Source: Pectobacterium atrosepticum (GTDB lineage: Bacteria; Pseudomonadota; Gammaproteobacteria; Enterobacterales; Enterobacteriaceae). Taken from it: a stretch of 64,000 nucleotides of DNA. Location of the stretch: positions 4,154,001-4,218,000 of the forward strand of contig CP036163.1 of the NCBI GenBank assembly GCA_019056595.1. The letters run 5' to 3'. The translations under genes were made by a program, and so were the position numbers. Below the pieces are notes generated by a model. The model made no database searches. It worked only from the letters and a program-made list of their open reading frames with translations, and was not told where the DNA came from. Positions 29,210 through 41,279 of this stretch are shown piece after piece. Position 1 is the first letter of the stretch. Each line of letters begins with the position of its first letter.

Positions 29210-29929
29210 CTATTTGTCGTGGTGAGTATGCAGCATGTAGTTCACGTCTACGTTTGGGCCAAGTTTAAAATGGTCTGTCAGCAGATTGTAGTGCAGCCCA
29301 GTGATATGCCTTTCGCGCAGCGCGGTGTCATCAACCCAGCGCATCAGCTCAGCCGGGCGAATGAATTTCTTAATATCGTGTGTGCCGCGCGGCACCATCT
29401 TTAAAACATACTCAGCGCCGATAATGACCATCATCCACGCTTTGGCATTACGGTTGATCGTGGAGAAAAAGACGTGCCCGCCGGGTTTGACTAACTTAGC
29501 GCACGCCTGCACCACAGATTGCGGGTCGGGAACGTGCTCCAGCATTTCCATGCAGGTGACCACATCGTAAAGGCCCGGGTGAGCGAGTGCATGTGCTTCT
29601 ACCGTTTCCTGCACGTAATCGACAGTGACGCCGCTTTCCAGTGCATGTAAACGCGCGACCTGCAACGGCTCCGCGCCCATATCCAGCCCGGTGACGTCCG
29701 CGCCTTCACGCGCCATGCTCTCGGCCAAAATGCCGCCGCCGCAGCCGACATCCAACACTTTCTTGCCGAACAAGCCTTCTGCGCGCTGTGAAATATAGCC
29801 CAGACGCAGTGGGTTAATGCGGTGCAATGGCTTGAATTCGCCTTCTAGATCCCACCAGCGTGAGGCGATAGCCTCAAATTTGGCAATTTCCTGATGGTCA
29901 ACGTTCGGAGTTTGATTTTCTACATTCAT
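29210..29929 (-). CDS. ubiG: Ubiquinone biosynthesis O-methyltransferase UbiG
   Basis: UbiG performs both O-methylations of the ubiquinone ring using S-adenosylmethionine. The 239-residue protein has the SAM motif [17 protein letters not shown]-like segment near residue 57, the post-I aspartate in VTGLDMG, and motif [13 protein letters not shown]. The N terminus includes [17 protein letters not shown], typical of UbiG. It is divergent from gyrA, as in E. coli, with 249 bases between. Identification is secure from length (E. coli 240) and sequence. Confidence 0.96.
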   Translation of the reverse strand: MNVENQTPNVDHQEIAKFEAIASRWWDLEGEFKPLHRINPLRLGYISQRAEGLFGKKVLDVGCGGGILAESMAREGADVTGLDMGAEPLQVARLHALESGVTVDYVQETVEAHALAHPGLYDVVTCMEMLEHVPDPQSVVQACAKLVKPGGHVFFSTINRNAKAWMMVIIGAEYVLKMVPRGTHDIKKFIRPAELMRWVDDTALRERHITGLHYNLLTDHFKLGPNVDVNYMLHTHHDK

Positions 29930-30084
29930 GTGTCATCGCTGCCTTTCGTCATCTTCTACTGCCGCGAGTATACTCCCTTCGTGTCGCAACGTGCAGCGGT
30001 GTCGCTTTTCTCTACGGGATAAACGTTCACTGGGAAAACAGTCTGTTCAGAGCGGAAGTGAGTTTCCCCCGAAACGGCGGTTTG

Positions 30085-30093
30085 TGATATAAT
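30085..30093 (+). promoter_or_regulatory. Extended -10 element of the gyrA promoter
   Basis: TGATATAAT gives a consensus TATAAT (30088-30093) with the extended TG. No good -35 hexamer lies 17 bases upstream, which fits a supercoiling-sensitive gyrase promoter. Confidence 0.6.
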
Positions 30094-30095
30094 TT

Positions 30096-30147
30096 TTCAC
30101 CTTTTGAACAGTTCACCTTTCTGAACGGTTCACTTTTCTGAACACGG
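30096..30147 (+). repeat. Three tandem 17-base dyads in the gyrA leader
   Basis: Three consecutive units read TTCACCTTTTGAACAG, TTCACCTTTCTGAACGG and TTCACTTTTCTGAACACGG. Each unit is itself a small dyad (TTCA..TGAA). They start directly after the -10 element, in the predicted initial transcribed region. Confidence 0.85.
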
Positions 30148-30163
30148 GTAGATGCCTAAATAG

Positions 30164-32818
<2,655 letters not shown>

Positions 32819-32849
32819 GCCTTTTCCTTAAACCGGAATGAGTCGATTA

Positions 32850-32877
32850 AGCCAGCGCGATGCGCTGGCTTTTTTTA
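32850..32877 (+). terminator. Terminator after gyrA
   Basis: AGCCAGCGC (32850-32858) and GCGCTGGCT (32862-32870) form a perfect 9-bp stem with a 3-base loop and a following seven-T run. Confidence 0.92.
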
Positions 32878-32933
32878 TTGACTCTCGGTAGTGTATCAGC
32901 AAACGGGTTCTCCCATTATTCAACGGTATCCAC

Positions 32934-35789
32934 TTGAAATATCTCGCCTCATTCCATACCACATTAAAAGTTTCCCGCTATTTATTTCGGGTTCTGGCAG
33001 TCATGTTGTGGGTGTTGGGAGCGCTGATATCCATTTTTTATGTCACTAAAGTATTGAATGAAAAAGAGTCAGAGCTGCGGCAGGAATATAATCTCAGCTT
33101 TGATCAGTCGCAGGGTTACATTCGGCACGCGTCGGATATTGTGCGCGAACTCCAGTATCTGGCGGCAAATCGTCTGATTCTGGCGAGAGAAAAGGCAGAA
33201 CCGCCAACGGAAGGAGGCCCCGGTGTCTCCGTTTATGCCCTTGCTCCCGGCGCAACGTGTTCCACGCAATATGGCGGGAATACGGCGCTGCTCTCATTGA
33301 GCCATTTTTTCAACGGCTGGCAGGATAATTTCTCAGCCGTCTACGATCTCAATCGGGTCTTTTTTGTCGGCGGCGATCGGCGCTGTATGGTTGATTTTGG
33401 CATTCGTAACCAGTCACTCGATCGTGATAATTTGCTTAAAAACGTGCAGGATCGGTTTCAGGATCAGAAGAAAAACCGCACCCAAACCGGCCGTGATGAA
33501 ACGCTCTATTGGATTGCTCCCGCGTCTGTCCCCGATGTCGGCTATTTATATGCGCTGACGCCGATTTATGTGGATAACAAACTGGAAGCCATCATGGGGA
33601 TTGAGCAGACGATTCGTCTGGATGATTTCGTCACCGTGGGTAAATTTCCAATCAATGCCAGACTGCTGGATCAATATAATCAGGTTGTTTTGCAGTTTTC
33701 CGATGCTAAAGAGCGCTATGCGTCTTCGGTAGACAGTTATCCCTCCGATCATAACTATTTTGGCTATGTGAATGGCTATGATGAACTCATTCTGAAAAAG
33801 TCGCTGCCACCGACTTCATTCAGCATCGTGTATTCGCTGCCGTTGAAAGTGCTGCTCTCCCATATCAGTGCATTGATGATCAACATGCTCGTGCTGAATA
33901 TTCTATGGGCCATTTTTCTGTTTGTGTTGGCGCTGGTGTTTGAGCGGAAAATGCTATTGCCTGCGGAAGTGAATGCGTTCCAACTGGAAGAGAATGAGCA
34001 ATTCAACCGCAAGATTGTGGCGTCGGCGCCAGTAGGAATTTGCATCCTGCGTATTAATGATGGCACGAATATCCTCAGTAACGAACTGGCGCACAACTAT
34101 CTCAACCTGCTTACCCACGAGGATAGGCTGCGAATTACCCGCATTATTTGCGAGCAGCAGTCCAAATTTGTCGATGTCATGACCAGTCGCAACCATCATC
34201 TGCAAATCAGCTTTGTCCATTCGCGCTATCGTAATGAAAATGTGGCAATTTGTGTTCTGCTGGACGTCAGCGCACGCGTCAAAATGGAAGAGTCGCTACA
34301 GGAAATGGCAAATGCCGCCGAGCAGGCAAGCCAGTCTAAATCGATGTTCCTTGCCACCGTCAGCCATGAATTGCGTACGCCGCTTTACGGGATTATTGGT
34401 AATCTCGACCTGCTGCAAACCAAGTCGCTGCCGAAGGATGCAAACCGTCTGGTCGTGGCGATGAACAACTCTTCTTCGCTGCTGCTGAAAATCATCAGCG
34501 ATATCCTCGATTTTTCCAAGATTGAGTCGGAGCAGTTGAAGATAGAACCGTGTGAATTTGCGCCGCATGAGGTCATCAGTCACATTACCAGCAACTATCT
34601 CCCGCTGGTGGTCAAAAAACGTCTGACACTGTACTGTTTTATCGATCCTAATGTTCCCGTCAGCCTGTTTGGCGATCCCGTGCGCTTGCAGCAGGTGTTA
34701 TCTAACCTGTTGAGCAACGCCATCAAGTTTACGGATACGGGCTGCATCATTTTTGAAGTAGGTTGCCGCGATGGTTATCTGGAATTTGTGGTGCGCGATA
34801 CCGGCGTGGGCATTCAACCGCGCGAGGCGGTGAAGTTGTTTGATCCGTTCTTCCAGGCCGGGAGTGGTGTGCAGCGTCATTTCCAGGGCACAGGCTTAGG
34901 GCTGGCGATTTGTGAAAAGCTGGTCAATCTGATGGACGGTGACATTACCATCGAGTCAGAACCTGGGCTTGGCAGCCTGTTTGGCGTCAGGATTCCGTTG
35001 TATAAAGCGCACTATGCTCCAGTGGCGATCAACGCCAGCCTGCAAGGGAAAATATGCTGGTTGAGGGTACGCAATGCCCGGCTGGAGACGTATCTACTGA
35101 CGCTGTTGCAGGAACAAGGCGTGCAAGCTGTGCGTTATCAGAATCAAACGGTATCGCTTGATGATGTAATGATTAGTGATTACACATCGACAGAAAACAT
35201 TGCCGTTCGGGCGCATATCGTGATGAGTGGTGCGCATAACGGATCAGCGCAGAAAGTTAGCGAAGGGCACTGGCTGCAAGGGACATCGACACCTCAACAC
35301 CTGCCTGATTTACTGGAGAAAATCTATCGCTCAGAAAGTGAGGACAGGACTCATGCCGAGATTTCGCTACCGCTGACCAACTATGTGCGGGATGAGAATG
35401 GCGACATTATGATTCTGGTGGTTGACGATCATCCGATCAACCGTCGACTGCTGGCGGATCAGCTCGGTTCTCTGGGCTATCAGGCGATGACGGCGAATGA
35501 TGGCATCGATGGGTTGAATGTATTGAGTAAAAATCACATTGATATCGTGCTGACGGATGTCAATATGCCGAATATGGATGGCTACTTGTTCACACAGCGT
35601 ATGCGTGAGCAGGGATTACGCTTCCCGGTTATCGGTGTGACGGCAAATGCGTTGGCGGAAGAACGAGATCGTTGTCTTGGGGCAGGGATGGATAACTGTT
35701 TGTCAAAACCGGTTACGCTGGGTACGTTGCAGCAGGCGCTGTCGTATTACAGTAACGTGGTCCGTCAGGCGAGAACATCTGTGGAATAA
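32934..35789 (+). CDS. rcsC: Hybrid sensor histidine kinase RcsC
   Basis: RcsC is the inner-membrane hybrid kinase of the Rcs phosphorelay for envelope stress and capsule control. The 951-residue protein has a membrane helix at about 20-38, a periplasmic domain to about 310, a second helix (LVLNILWAIFLFVLALVF), the phosphoacceptor in FLATVSHELRTPLYG near 478, N, G1 and G2 ATPase boxes (LLSNAIKF, DTGVGI, GTGLGLAICEKL), the RcsC-specific linker and a C-terminal receiver with VVDDHPINRR and the acceptor aspartate in LTDVNMPNMDGY. It faces rcsB-rcsD. The start is taken from the first codon of the frame at 32934 (a non-ATG codon, TTG); E. coli has a similar N terminus. Confidence 0.95.
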   Translation: MKYLASFHTTLKVSRYLFRVLAVMLWVLGALISIFYVTKVLNEKESELRQEYNLSFDQSQGYIRHASDIVRELQYLAANRLILAREKAEPPTEGGPGVSVYALAPGATCSTQYGGNTALLSLSHFFNGWQDNFSAVYDLNRVFFVGGDRRCMVDFGIRNQSLDRDNLLKNVQDRFQDQKKNRTQTGRDETLYWIAPASVPDVGYLYALTPIYVDNKLEAIMGIEQTIRLDDFVTVGKFPINARLLDQYNQVVLQFSDAKERYASSVDSYPSDHNYFGYVNGYDELILKKSLPPTSFSIVYSLPLKVLLSHISALMINMLVLNILWAIFLFVLALVFERKMLLPAEVNAFQLEENEQFNRKIVASAPVGICILRINDGTNILSNELAHNYLNLLTHEDRLRITRIICEQQSKFVDVMTSRNHHLQISFVHSRYRNENVAICVLLDVSARVKMEESLQEMANAAEQASQSKSMFLATVSHELRTPLYGIIGNLDLLQTKSLPKDANRLVVAMNNSSSLLLKIISDILDFSKIESEQLKIEPCEFAPHEVISHITSNYLPLVVKKRLTLYCFIDPNVPVSLFGDPVRLQQVLSNLLSNAIKFTDTGCIIFEVGCRDGYLEFVVRDTGVGIQPREAVKLFDPFFQAGSGVQRHFQGTGLGLAICEKLVNLMDGDITIESEPGLGSLFGVRIPLYKAHYAPVAINASLQGKICWLRVRNARLETYLLTLLQEQGVQAVRYQNQTVSLDDVMISDYTSTENIAVRAHIVMSGAHNGSAQKVSEGHWLQGTSTPQHLPDLLEKIYRSESEDRTHAEISLPLTNYVRDENGDIMILVVDDHPINRRLLADQLGSLGYQAMTANDGIDGLNVLSKNHIDIVLTDVNMPNMDGYLFTQRMREQGLRFPVIGVTANALAEERDRCLGAGMDNCLSKPVTLGTLQQALSYYSNVVRQARTSVE

Positions 35790-35790
35790 C

Positions 35791-35814
35791 CTGCACCAGC
35801 GGTTGCTGGTGCAG
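35791..35814. terminator. Hairpin between rcsC and rcsB
   Basis: CTGCACCAGC (35791-35800) and GCTGGTGCAG (35805-35814) form a perfect 10-bp stem with loop GGTT between the converging genes. There is no T-run on either side, so terminator function is uncertain. Confidence 0.5.
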
Positions 35815-35825
35815 GAAGGAAAAGC

Positions 35826-36470
35826 TTAGTCTACCTGCGTGCCATTAACGGAAGACAGGTAGTTCAGCAGGGCGATATCGTTCTCGACGCCCAGCTTGGT
35901 CATGGCAGATTTCTTCTGGCTACTGATCGTTTTAATACTACGATTCAGTTTTTTGGCGATTTCGGTAACCAAAAAGCCTTCAGCAAACAAACGCAGCACT
36001 TCGCTTTCTTTCGGGGACAGGCGTTTATCGCCGTAGCCGCTGGCGCTGATTTTCTCCAGTACTTTGGATACGCTGTCCGGCGTGAATTTCTTCCCTTTTT
36101 GCAGGGCTGCCAGCGCCTTGGGTAAGTCGGTCGGCGCGCCCTGTTTCAGTACGATACCTTCGATGTCCAGATCCAATACTGCGCTCAGAATCGCCGGATT
36201 ATTGTTCATGGTGAGAACAATAATAGAGAGATGAGGAAAATGGCGCTTAATGTATTTAATGAGGGTGATACCATCGCCGTATTTATCGCCAGGCATGGAT
36301 AAATCGGTGATTAAGACGTTAGCGTCCAGCTTAGGCAGGTTATTAATCAGCGCTGTTGAGTCTTCAAATTCGCCAACCACATTGACCCATTCAACCTGCT
36401 CAAGCGATTTTTTGATGCCAAAAAGGACAATAGGATGGTCGTCGGCAATAATTACGTTTAGGTTACTCAT
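35826..36470 (-). CDS. rcsB: Response regulator RcsB
   Basis: RcsB is the NarL/FixJ-family output regulator of the Rcs phosphorelay, acting alone or with RcsA and other partners. The 214-residue protein has an N-terminal receiver (IIADDHPIVLFG, acceptor Asp in VLITDLSMPGDKYGDG near 56) and a C-terminal LuxR-type helix-turn-helix (SPKESEVLRLFAEGFLVTEIAKKLNRS). Eight bases separate it from rcsD upstream on the same strand. Length matches E. coli (216) closely. Confidence 0.97.
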   Translation of the reverse strand: MSNLNVIIADDHPIVLFGIKKSLEQVEWVNVVGEFEDSTALINNLPKLDANVLITDLSMPGDKYGDGITLIKYIKRHFPHLSIIVLTMNNNPAILSAVLDLDIEGIVLKQGAPTDLPKALAALQKGKKFTPDSVSKVLEKISASGYGDKRLSPKESEVLRLFAEGFLVTEIAKKLNRSIKTISSQKKSAMTKLGVENDIALLNYLSSVNGTQVD

Positions 36471-36478
36471 TGTTTTGG

Positions 36479-39160
36479 TTACTCATCTTGTTGGCTACCT
36501 TGCTGCCCTTTAGGTTCTATTGGGGATAGTAATGCACTGACAAACCTCTCAATTTCATGAAGGTTAGCCTCGATTTGTACACTATCGTGCGCGGTAATAT
36601 GCTGTTCAAGCTGTTCACACAACTGTTTGCCAGGATGCAGATTCAGCATGGCAAACACGCCTTTCAGCCGGTGTGCCGTCTGCGAAAGTGACGGAAAATC
36701 GCCTGCTTCCGCTTCAGTATACAGCCTCTTTAAATCATCCGGTACTGTCTCCACGAACAGCGAATAATAGTCACTTGACGCCAATTGAGCGGCGTAAAAT
36801 TCGACATCGTTCGGTTCCCCCTCTTGCATCGCATCGGGTGGTGTTTCCAGTTGCAGTTCAATCAGCTTAAGCAATGCCTCCAGTAGGAGGTGGCTGATAT
36901 TATAGTTCACCCGCAAACGGCGCGGGCCCAAAGGCGTTACTGTGTCATCGTCATGACTCAACAGTAGCGTATAATCTGCTTTTTTCTCCGGGTCATCAGT
37001 AATAAAGATATCCGCTTCCTGATTAATCTGGCGTTCATCGCTGACCTGATAATTAGCGCCCCAGCCTGTCAGCATATGGCCGACAATATGCTGTACTTCA
37101 TCGGATGTCACATCCAGCAGAACGGTAATACCATCCAACAGCTTTTCTTCCTCAACGGGAAGCGTTTCCGGTTCCAGTTTGAGCGTCAGAATATAGTGTG
37201 TGCCTAACCCGGATTTACTGTTGATGGTTAACGCACCGCCCAGTTTATTACAGAGTTGATTGCACAAAAATAAGGTCAATCCTGAATTTTGTCCGAAACG
37301 ATCGGAAGACGCAGGATGCAGGAAAGGATGTCGAATATTTTCCTGCTCTTTACCTGAAACATTCGTTCCTGTATCGCTGACCTGAATAATCAGTATGTCC
37401 GACTCATTATTTTTTCTATCAACCGACACCGTAATTTTGCCGTAATCCGTATTGGTTACCGAATAATTTAGCAGCAGTGCCAGCGTTTTTTTCAACAGCC
37501 CTGCATCACCCACGTAAGTTTGATTACTATCCACATTGTAATGATGGAATAGGGTCAGCCCTTTTTGATTCAATCGTGGCAGCAGCTCAAGAAGAACATT
37601 ATCGATAAGCGCCAGCGGTGAAAAGCTGTCGTTGATCACGGTCCATTCCTGCGCTTCCAGTTTTTCATGCAACGCGATATTTTCCAGCAGTTCGATAGCG
37701 CAGCGGGTATCCGCTGTTAGTTGATCCAGCGTTTGTGTTTGTACGGTTGCTGTATCGCTGTGGCGTATCGCATAAATATGCTGTTGTAGTGAAATCAGTG
37801 GCTGTTTGAATTCGCTGAGCAGATTTTGGAATAAGCGTTTTCTGGCATGAATATTCTTTTCGTACTCACGCTGGGCGAGCTGCAATTTCCGCTGCACCAG
37901 AATCTCTTTATCCTGTTCACGCAGCAGGAAGAGGCAATAGTCTGGTGAATATTGGCTACGGATTTGGCGGATTTCATACATCTCATTATTAATGGTGACC
38001 TGAATGACGCCTTGATGCTCATCCGCCATATTGGTGATTTTTTGCAGGCTCAGGTGCGGAAGCAGATGCTCTGCACGCTCATTTTGTATGACCACCTTGT
38101 TGCTGCTGAAATCATAAACCAGCACGCCCATCGGGATTTTTCCCGTTGTTTCGCGGTAAATATCCAGCTTCTTCTCTAATTGATGAGATAAGTCCTCTCC
38201 TGGATGGGCATACTTCCGACGGAAAAGATAAAAACCAGCGATGGATGCACTCAGCAGAACCAGATTCAACAACAGAAGCCAGATGTTATTACGCAATGAA
38301 TCAACAATCAGTGTTTTTACGGGCACCTGAAAAACGATTTTTATCGGTGCATTCACGAGCGTAGCGGAGATCTCCAGATTAGAGCCATGAAGCTGCACGT
38401 CGGCCGTGCCTTCGCCATTGCTATCCATATTGCTGGCTGCTGGTGTATCCGGCTTCAGCATAAGGAACTCACGCGGGATCGTGTCTGGAATTAAATCGTT
38501 AATTGGCAGATCGAACGCCAGAATTGTCGCTAGGTGACCTGGCTGATTGAATGTCGTGCGCAGCGTAAAATAGTAGTCGTTATAGAAGCGTAATTTACGC
38601 AGCGGAGAAAAACTTTCGCGCTCGTCTAACACATTCGCCTGTTGCAGCATTTCCGTCCGACGGGCTTCGGCGATGACCGTAATATAATTGCCGCGGAACT
38701 GCGAGGAGATATCTTTCAACGTCTGCGTAGAAATCATCGTCAGGCTGTTGTCGATGCCATTCAGGTAATACATGGAATAGACGTTATTCTCTGCTCCCCA
38801 AAGAATATCGAGGTAACGCGATATGCGGCGAACCGACGTCAGCGTTCCTTTATCGTGTTGTCCAAAAATCAGAGCATCCGTCTTCTGACCATTTTTTTCT
38901 ACGTAGAAAACATTGGGCATTAAATTAATCGCGGTAATGCTAGCGTCGCTAGCGGACGGTTCGCTGTTCAGACTGCCGTAAATTTGGTACGTGAAGAAAC
39001 GGTAGGTATCAATGCGTTTCTGAACACCTTGGGCAATGGTCGTCAGTGAATGTTTTTTGTCCGCCAGCAAATCGTTGATGTAGCTATAGCCGAACGTTCC
39101 GGTAATCAGGATCGATAACACCGTAAGGAGAGAAAAATAACGCAGGATTATGGCTGGCAT
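36479..39160 (-). CDS. rcsD: Phosphotransfer protein RcsD
   Basis: RcsD relays phosphate from RcsC to RcsB through its C-terminal HPt domain. The 893-residue inner-membrane protein has an N-terminal helix (about 8-28), a large periplasmic domain, a second helix (LLLLNLVLLSASIAGFYLF), a degenerate kinase domain and the HPt histidine in LSQTAHRLKGVFAML near 842. The ATG at 39160 has AGGAGC eight bases upstream (39169-39174); a TTG one codon earlier is less likely. Its ribosome site overlaps the end of the upstream MFS gene, so cotranscription is possible. Confidence 0.95.
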   Translation of the reverse strand: MPAIILRYFSLLTVLSILITGTFGYSYINDLLADKKHSLTTIAQGVQKRIDTYRFFTYQIYGSLNSEPSASDASITAINLMPNVFYVEKNGQKTDALIFGQHDKGTLTSVRRISRYLDILWGAENNVYSMYYLNGIDNSLTMISTQTLKDISSQFRGNYITVIAEARRTEMLQQANVLDERESFSPLRKLRFYNDYYFTLRTTFNQPGHLATILAFDLPINDLIPDTIPREFLMLKPDTPAASNMDSNGEGTADVQLHGSNLEISATLVNAPIKIVFQVPVKTLIVDSLRNNIWLLLLNLVLLSASIAGFYLFRRKYAHPGEDLSHQLEKKLDIYRETTGKIPMGVLVYDFSSNKVVIQNERAEHLLPHLSLQKITNMADEHQGVIQVTINNEMYEIRQIRSQYSPDYCLFLLREQDKEILVQRKLQLAQREYEKNIHARKRLFQNLLSEFKQPLISLQQHIYAIRHSDTATVQTQTLDQLTADTRCAIELLENIALHEKLEAQEWTVINDSFSPLALIDNVLLELLPRLNQKGLTLFHHYNVDSNQTYVGDAGLLKKTLALLLNYSVTNTDYGKITVSVDRKNNESDILIIQVSDTGTNVSGKEQENIRHPFLHPASSDRFGQNSGLTLFLCNQLCNKLGGALTINSKSGLGTHYILTLKLEPETLPVEEEKLLDGITVLLDVTSDEVQHIVGHMLTGWGANYQVSDERQINQEADIFITDDPEKKADYTLLLSHDDDTVTPLGPRRLRVNYNISHLLLEALLKLIELQLETPPDAMQEGEPNDVEFYAAQLASSDYYSLFVETVPDDLKRLYTEAEAGDFPSLSQTAHRLKGVFAMLNLHPGKQLCEQLEQHITAHDSVQIEANLHEIERFVSALLSPIEPKGQQGSQQDE

Positions 39161-39176
39161 CAATTAACGCTCCTGA

Positions 39177-40346
39177 TTAGCGGATTACGGCACGCGCGCT
39201 GGCGCTGACGGCAAGCAACAGCAGTGCGACAAACCCGAATGCGGTGGCTAAATTGCTGAACTGCGCAATAAAACCGAGAATGGTTGGGCCGATCAAAATA
39301 CCCGCATAGCCTACCGTTGTAATGGAAGCGATAGCCAGATTTGGTGGCATGATTTTTTGATTTCCTGCTGCGCTGAAGAGGATCGGTACCACATTGGATG
39401 CGCCGACGCCGACCATAACGAAGCCAAGAATAGCGGTTACTGCGTTATCAATGCTAATCGTTAACACTAGGCCGAGTGAGGCGCAGAGGCTGCCACCGGT
39501 AAGAATCGCGTGGCGTCCGAGCGCATTAACGATGCGATCGCCATTCAACCTGCCTAGCGTCATCGCCACGGAAAACGCGGCATAGCCCATGCCCGCTTGC
39601 GCGCCGCTCAGGTTGCGTTCAACCGTTAAAAAGAGGGCGCTCCAGTCCAGTATGGAACCTTCGGCTAAGAACATGATGAAGCACAGTGAGCCAATGAACA
39701 TAACCCAACCGCGTGGGATAACAAACAGCGGGCCGCTGTTATCTTGATTCGTGGTGCGCAGCAGGTGTTTGTGCGCCGTTGTCATGAATATCAGCATGAG
39801 TGCGACAATAGCCAGAATGGCCATCAGTGGGGACAGACCAAGCCACAGCAGGGCACTGACGCCACCTGCACCGACAATTCCCCCTACGCTGAAGAAACCA
39901 TGAAAACCAGACATCATGGCTCGACCGCTGGCGCGTTCGACGATGACGGCCTGAATATTCATCGCGACATCGATCATGCCGATGGAGGCGCCAAAAAAGA
40001 GTAACATGACCGCCATCATAGGCAGTGTTTCTGCCTGCGTCAGTGCGGGCAACACGAAACAAAGCAGTGCACTTGCCAGCAAAATAACGCTGCGACATCC
40101 CAGCTTGCTGGTAAGGAAGCCGGTGAGTGGCATGGCCAACAGTGAGCCAATACCGAGAGAAAGCAGTAACATCCCCAGAGAAGCGTCACTGATAGCCAGC
40201 CGCGTTTTGACAAATGGCACTAACGGTGCCCAGGAAGCCATGGCAAAGCCCGCAACAAAGAAAACGATGCGTGTCGCTGCCTGTGCTTTTTTGCCTGACA
40301 GATTCTGATTAATGCATAACGGGTCGGAATTCAGCGTTGTACTCAT
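39177..40346 (-). CDS. Major facilitator superfamily transporter (YbjJ-like)
   Basis: MFS permease with about 12 hydrophobic helices, 389 residues from the ATG at 40346. An in-frame ATG at 40394 would add 16 charged residues; neither start has a clear ribosome site. The sequence (FVAGFAMASWAPLVPFVKTRL, GLLLLSLGIGSLLAMPLTG-like) resembles the YbjJ family of enterobacterial transporters with no known substrate. It stops 16 bases before rcsD on the same strand. In E. coli no such gene precedes rcsD. The neighbour upstream is an HxlR regulator on the same strand. Confidence 0.8.
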   Translation of the reverse strand: MSTTLNSDPLCINQNLSGKKAQAATRIVFFVAGFAMASWAPLVPFVKTRLAISDASLGMLLLSLGIGSLLAMPLTGFLTSKLGCRSVILLASALLCFVLPALTQAETLPMMAVMLLFFGASIGMIDVAMNIQAVIVERASGRAMMSGFHGFFSVGGIVGAGGVSALLWLGLSPLMAILAIVALMLIFMTTAHKHLLRTTNQDNSGPLFVIPRGWVMFIGSLCFIMFLAEGSILDWSALFLTVERNLSGAQAGMGYAAFSVAMTLGRLNGDRIVNALGRHAILTGGSLCASLGLVLTISIDNAVTAILGFVMVGVGASNVVPILFSAAGNQKIMPPNLAIASITTVGYAGILIGPTILGFIAQFSNLATAFGFVALLLLAVSASARAVIR

Positions 40347-40482
40347 CCTGAACGAGGCTATCCGGTCGATGTAACAAGGGCCTCTTTTTACCATAATTAG
40401 CGGTCTGAATGGAAAGAATCATGATGCTCATCACGCCTATAATTGACAGCAAACTTTGCCGGCTACTTCCCCTGGTGCAGCC

Positions 40483-40902
40483 TTAGCTGCTTTTGGCTTG
40501 CAGATCGAATGTGGCACGGGCTTGCTCGATGATTTCAAGGTTTTGCTCAGCCCATACCCACACGCCACAGAACGCCGCTCCAAGTCCAAGACCGAGATCT
40601 GTCAAGCGGTACTCCACCTTTGGGGGAATAACGGGATGTACGGTGCGGATCACCAACCCTTCACGTTCCATTTGGCGCAGGGTTTGCGTCAGCATTTTCT
40701 GGCTGATCCCTGCCACTTTTTTTGCCAATTGTGTGAAGCGTAATTCTCCGTTTTCAGCCAGGACCTCAAGGATGAACATCGTCCATTTGTCTGCTACTCG
40801 GCCGATCACTTCGTTAACCAGTGCTTCTACGCGTGGATCCTGCTTTGTCTCTGATGAAAGCTTTCTCTGGACTTCTGAGTGTTTAGCGACGTCGATGCTC
40901 AT
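40483..40902 (-). CDS. HxlR-family transcriptional regulator
   Basis: A 139-residue winged-helix protein of the HxlR family. The DNA-binding domain includes DKWTMFILEVLAENGELRFTQL and KVAGISQKMLTQTLRQMEREGLV. Unlike redox-sensing members such as HypR or YodB, it has a cysteine only in the middle of the C-terminal part (GAAFCGVWVW), so thiol sensing is uncertain. It is divergent from three short-chain dehydrogenase genes, which it probably controls; this pairing is common for the family. The ATG is at 40902. Confidence 0.85.
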   Translation of the reverse strand: MSIDVAKHSEVQRKLSSETKQDPRVEALVNEVIGRVADKWTMFILEVLAENGELRFTQLAKKVAGISQKMLTQTLRQMEREGLVIRTVHPVIPPKVEYRLTDLGLGLGAAFCGVWVWAEQNLEIIEQARATFDLQAKSS

Positions 40903-41279
40903 AGGCCACTCTCTTTCTTTTGGGTAATGGTGATCATTATGGTGCTTTTCTTTCCCGAAGTTTGCGTATCGCGGTATCGAGAGTCAAGTATCCACGTTCC
41001 TTAAAGCACGTATTCTCTACGCTTACTGTTTGGTAAGTATTGCACTTTATGGTGCCTACTTCCCAAAGGTTTGTGATGTGCTTATTCTTTGAAGCCTACC
41101 CGCTTTCCAGTAGAAACGTGCATCTGGCATTTGTGCGCAGCCCCTGTTTCTTAGGCCTGCGATGTTGTTCCTTATTGCGCACGAATACTGTCGGAAGACG
41201 GGCATCGACTATGCGGCTGCATAGCGCCTAAATTTAAAAGAGATAGTTCCTGAATGTAAACGAGAAGGGGAAGCTAATT
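40903..41279. other. Divergent intergenic region HxlR / SDR
   Basis: No credible gene. It contains the dyad at 41033-41063 and presumably both promoters. A 63-codon open frame at 41040-41231 has no recognisable protein similarity. Confidence 0.5.
41033..41063. promoter_or_regulatory. Hyphenated dyad between the HxlR gene and the SDR genes
   Basis: GTAAGTA-tt-GCAC on the left mirrors GTGC-c-TACTTCC on the right around a 6-base centre. HxlR-family operators are often TACT/AGTA dyads, and these cores are present. It is the best operator candidate in the 377-base divergent gap. Confidence 0.45.
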
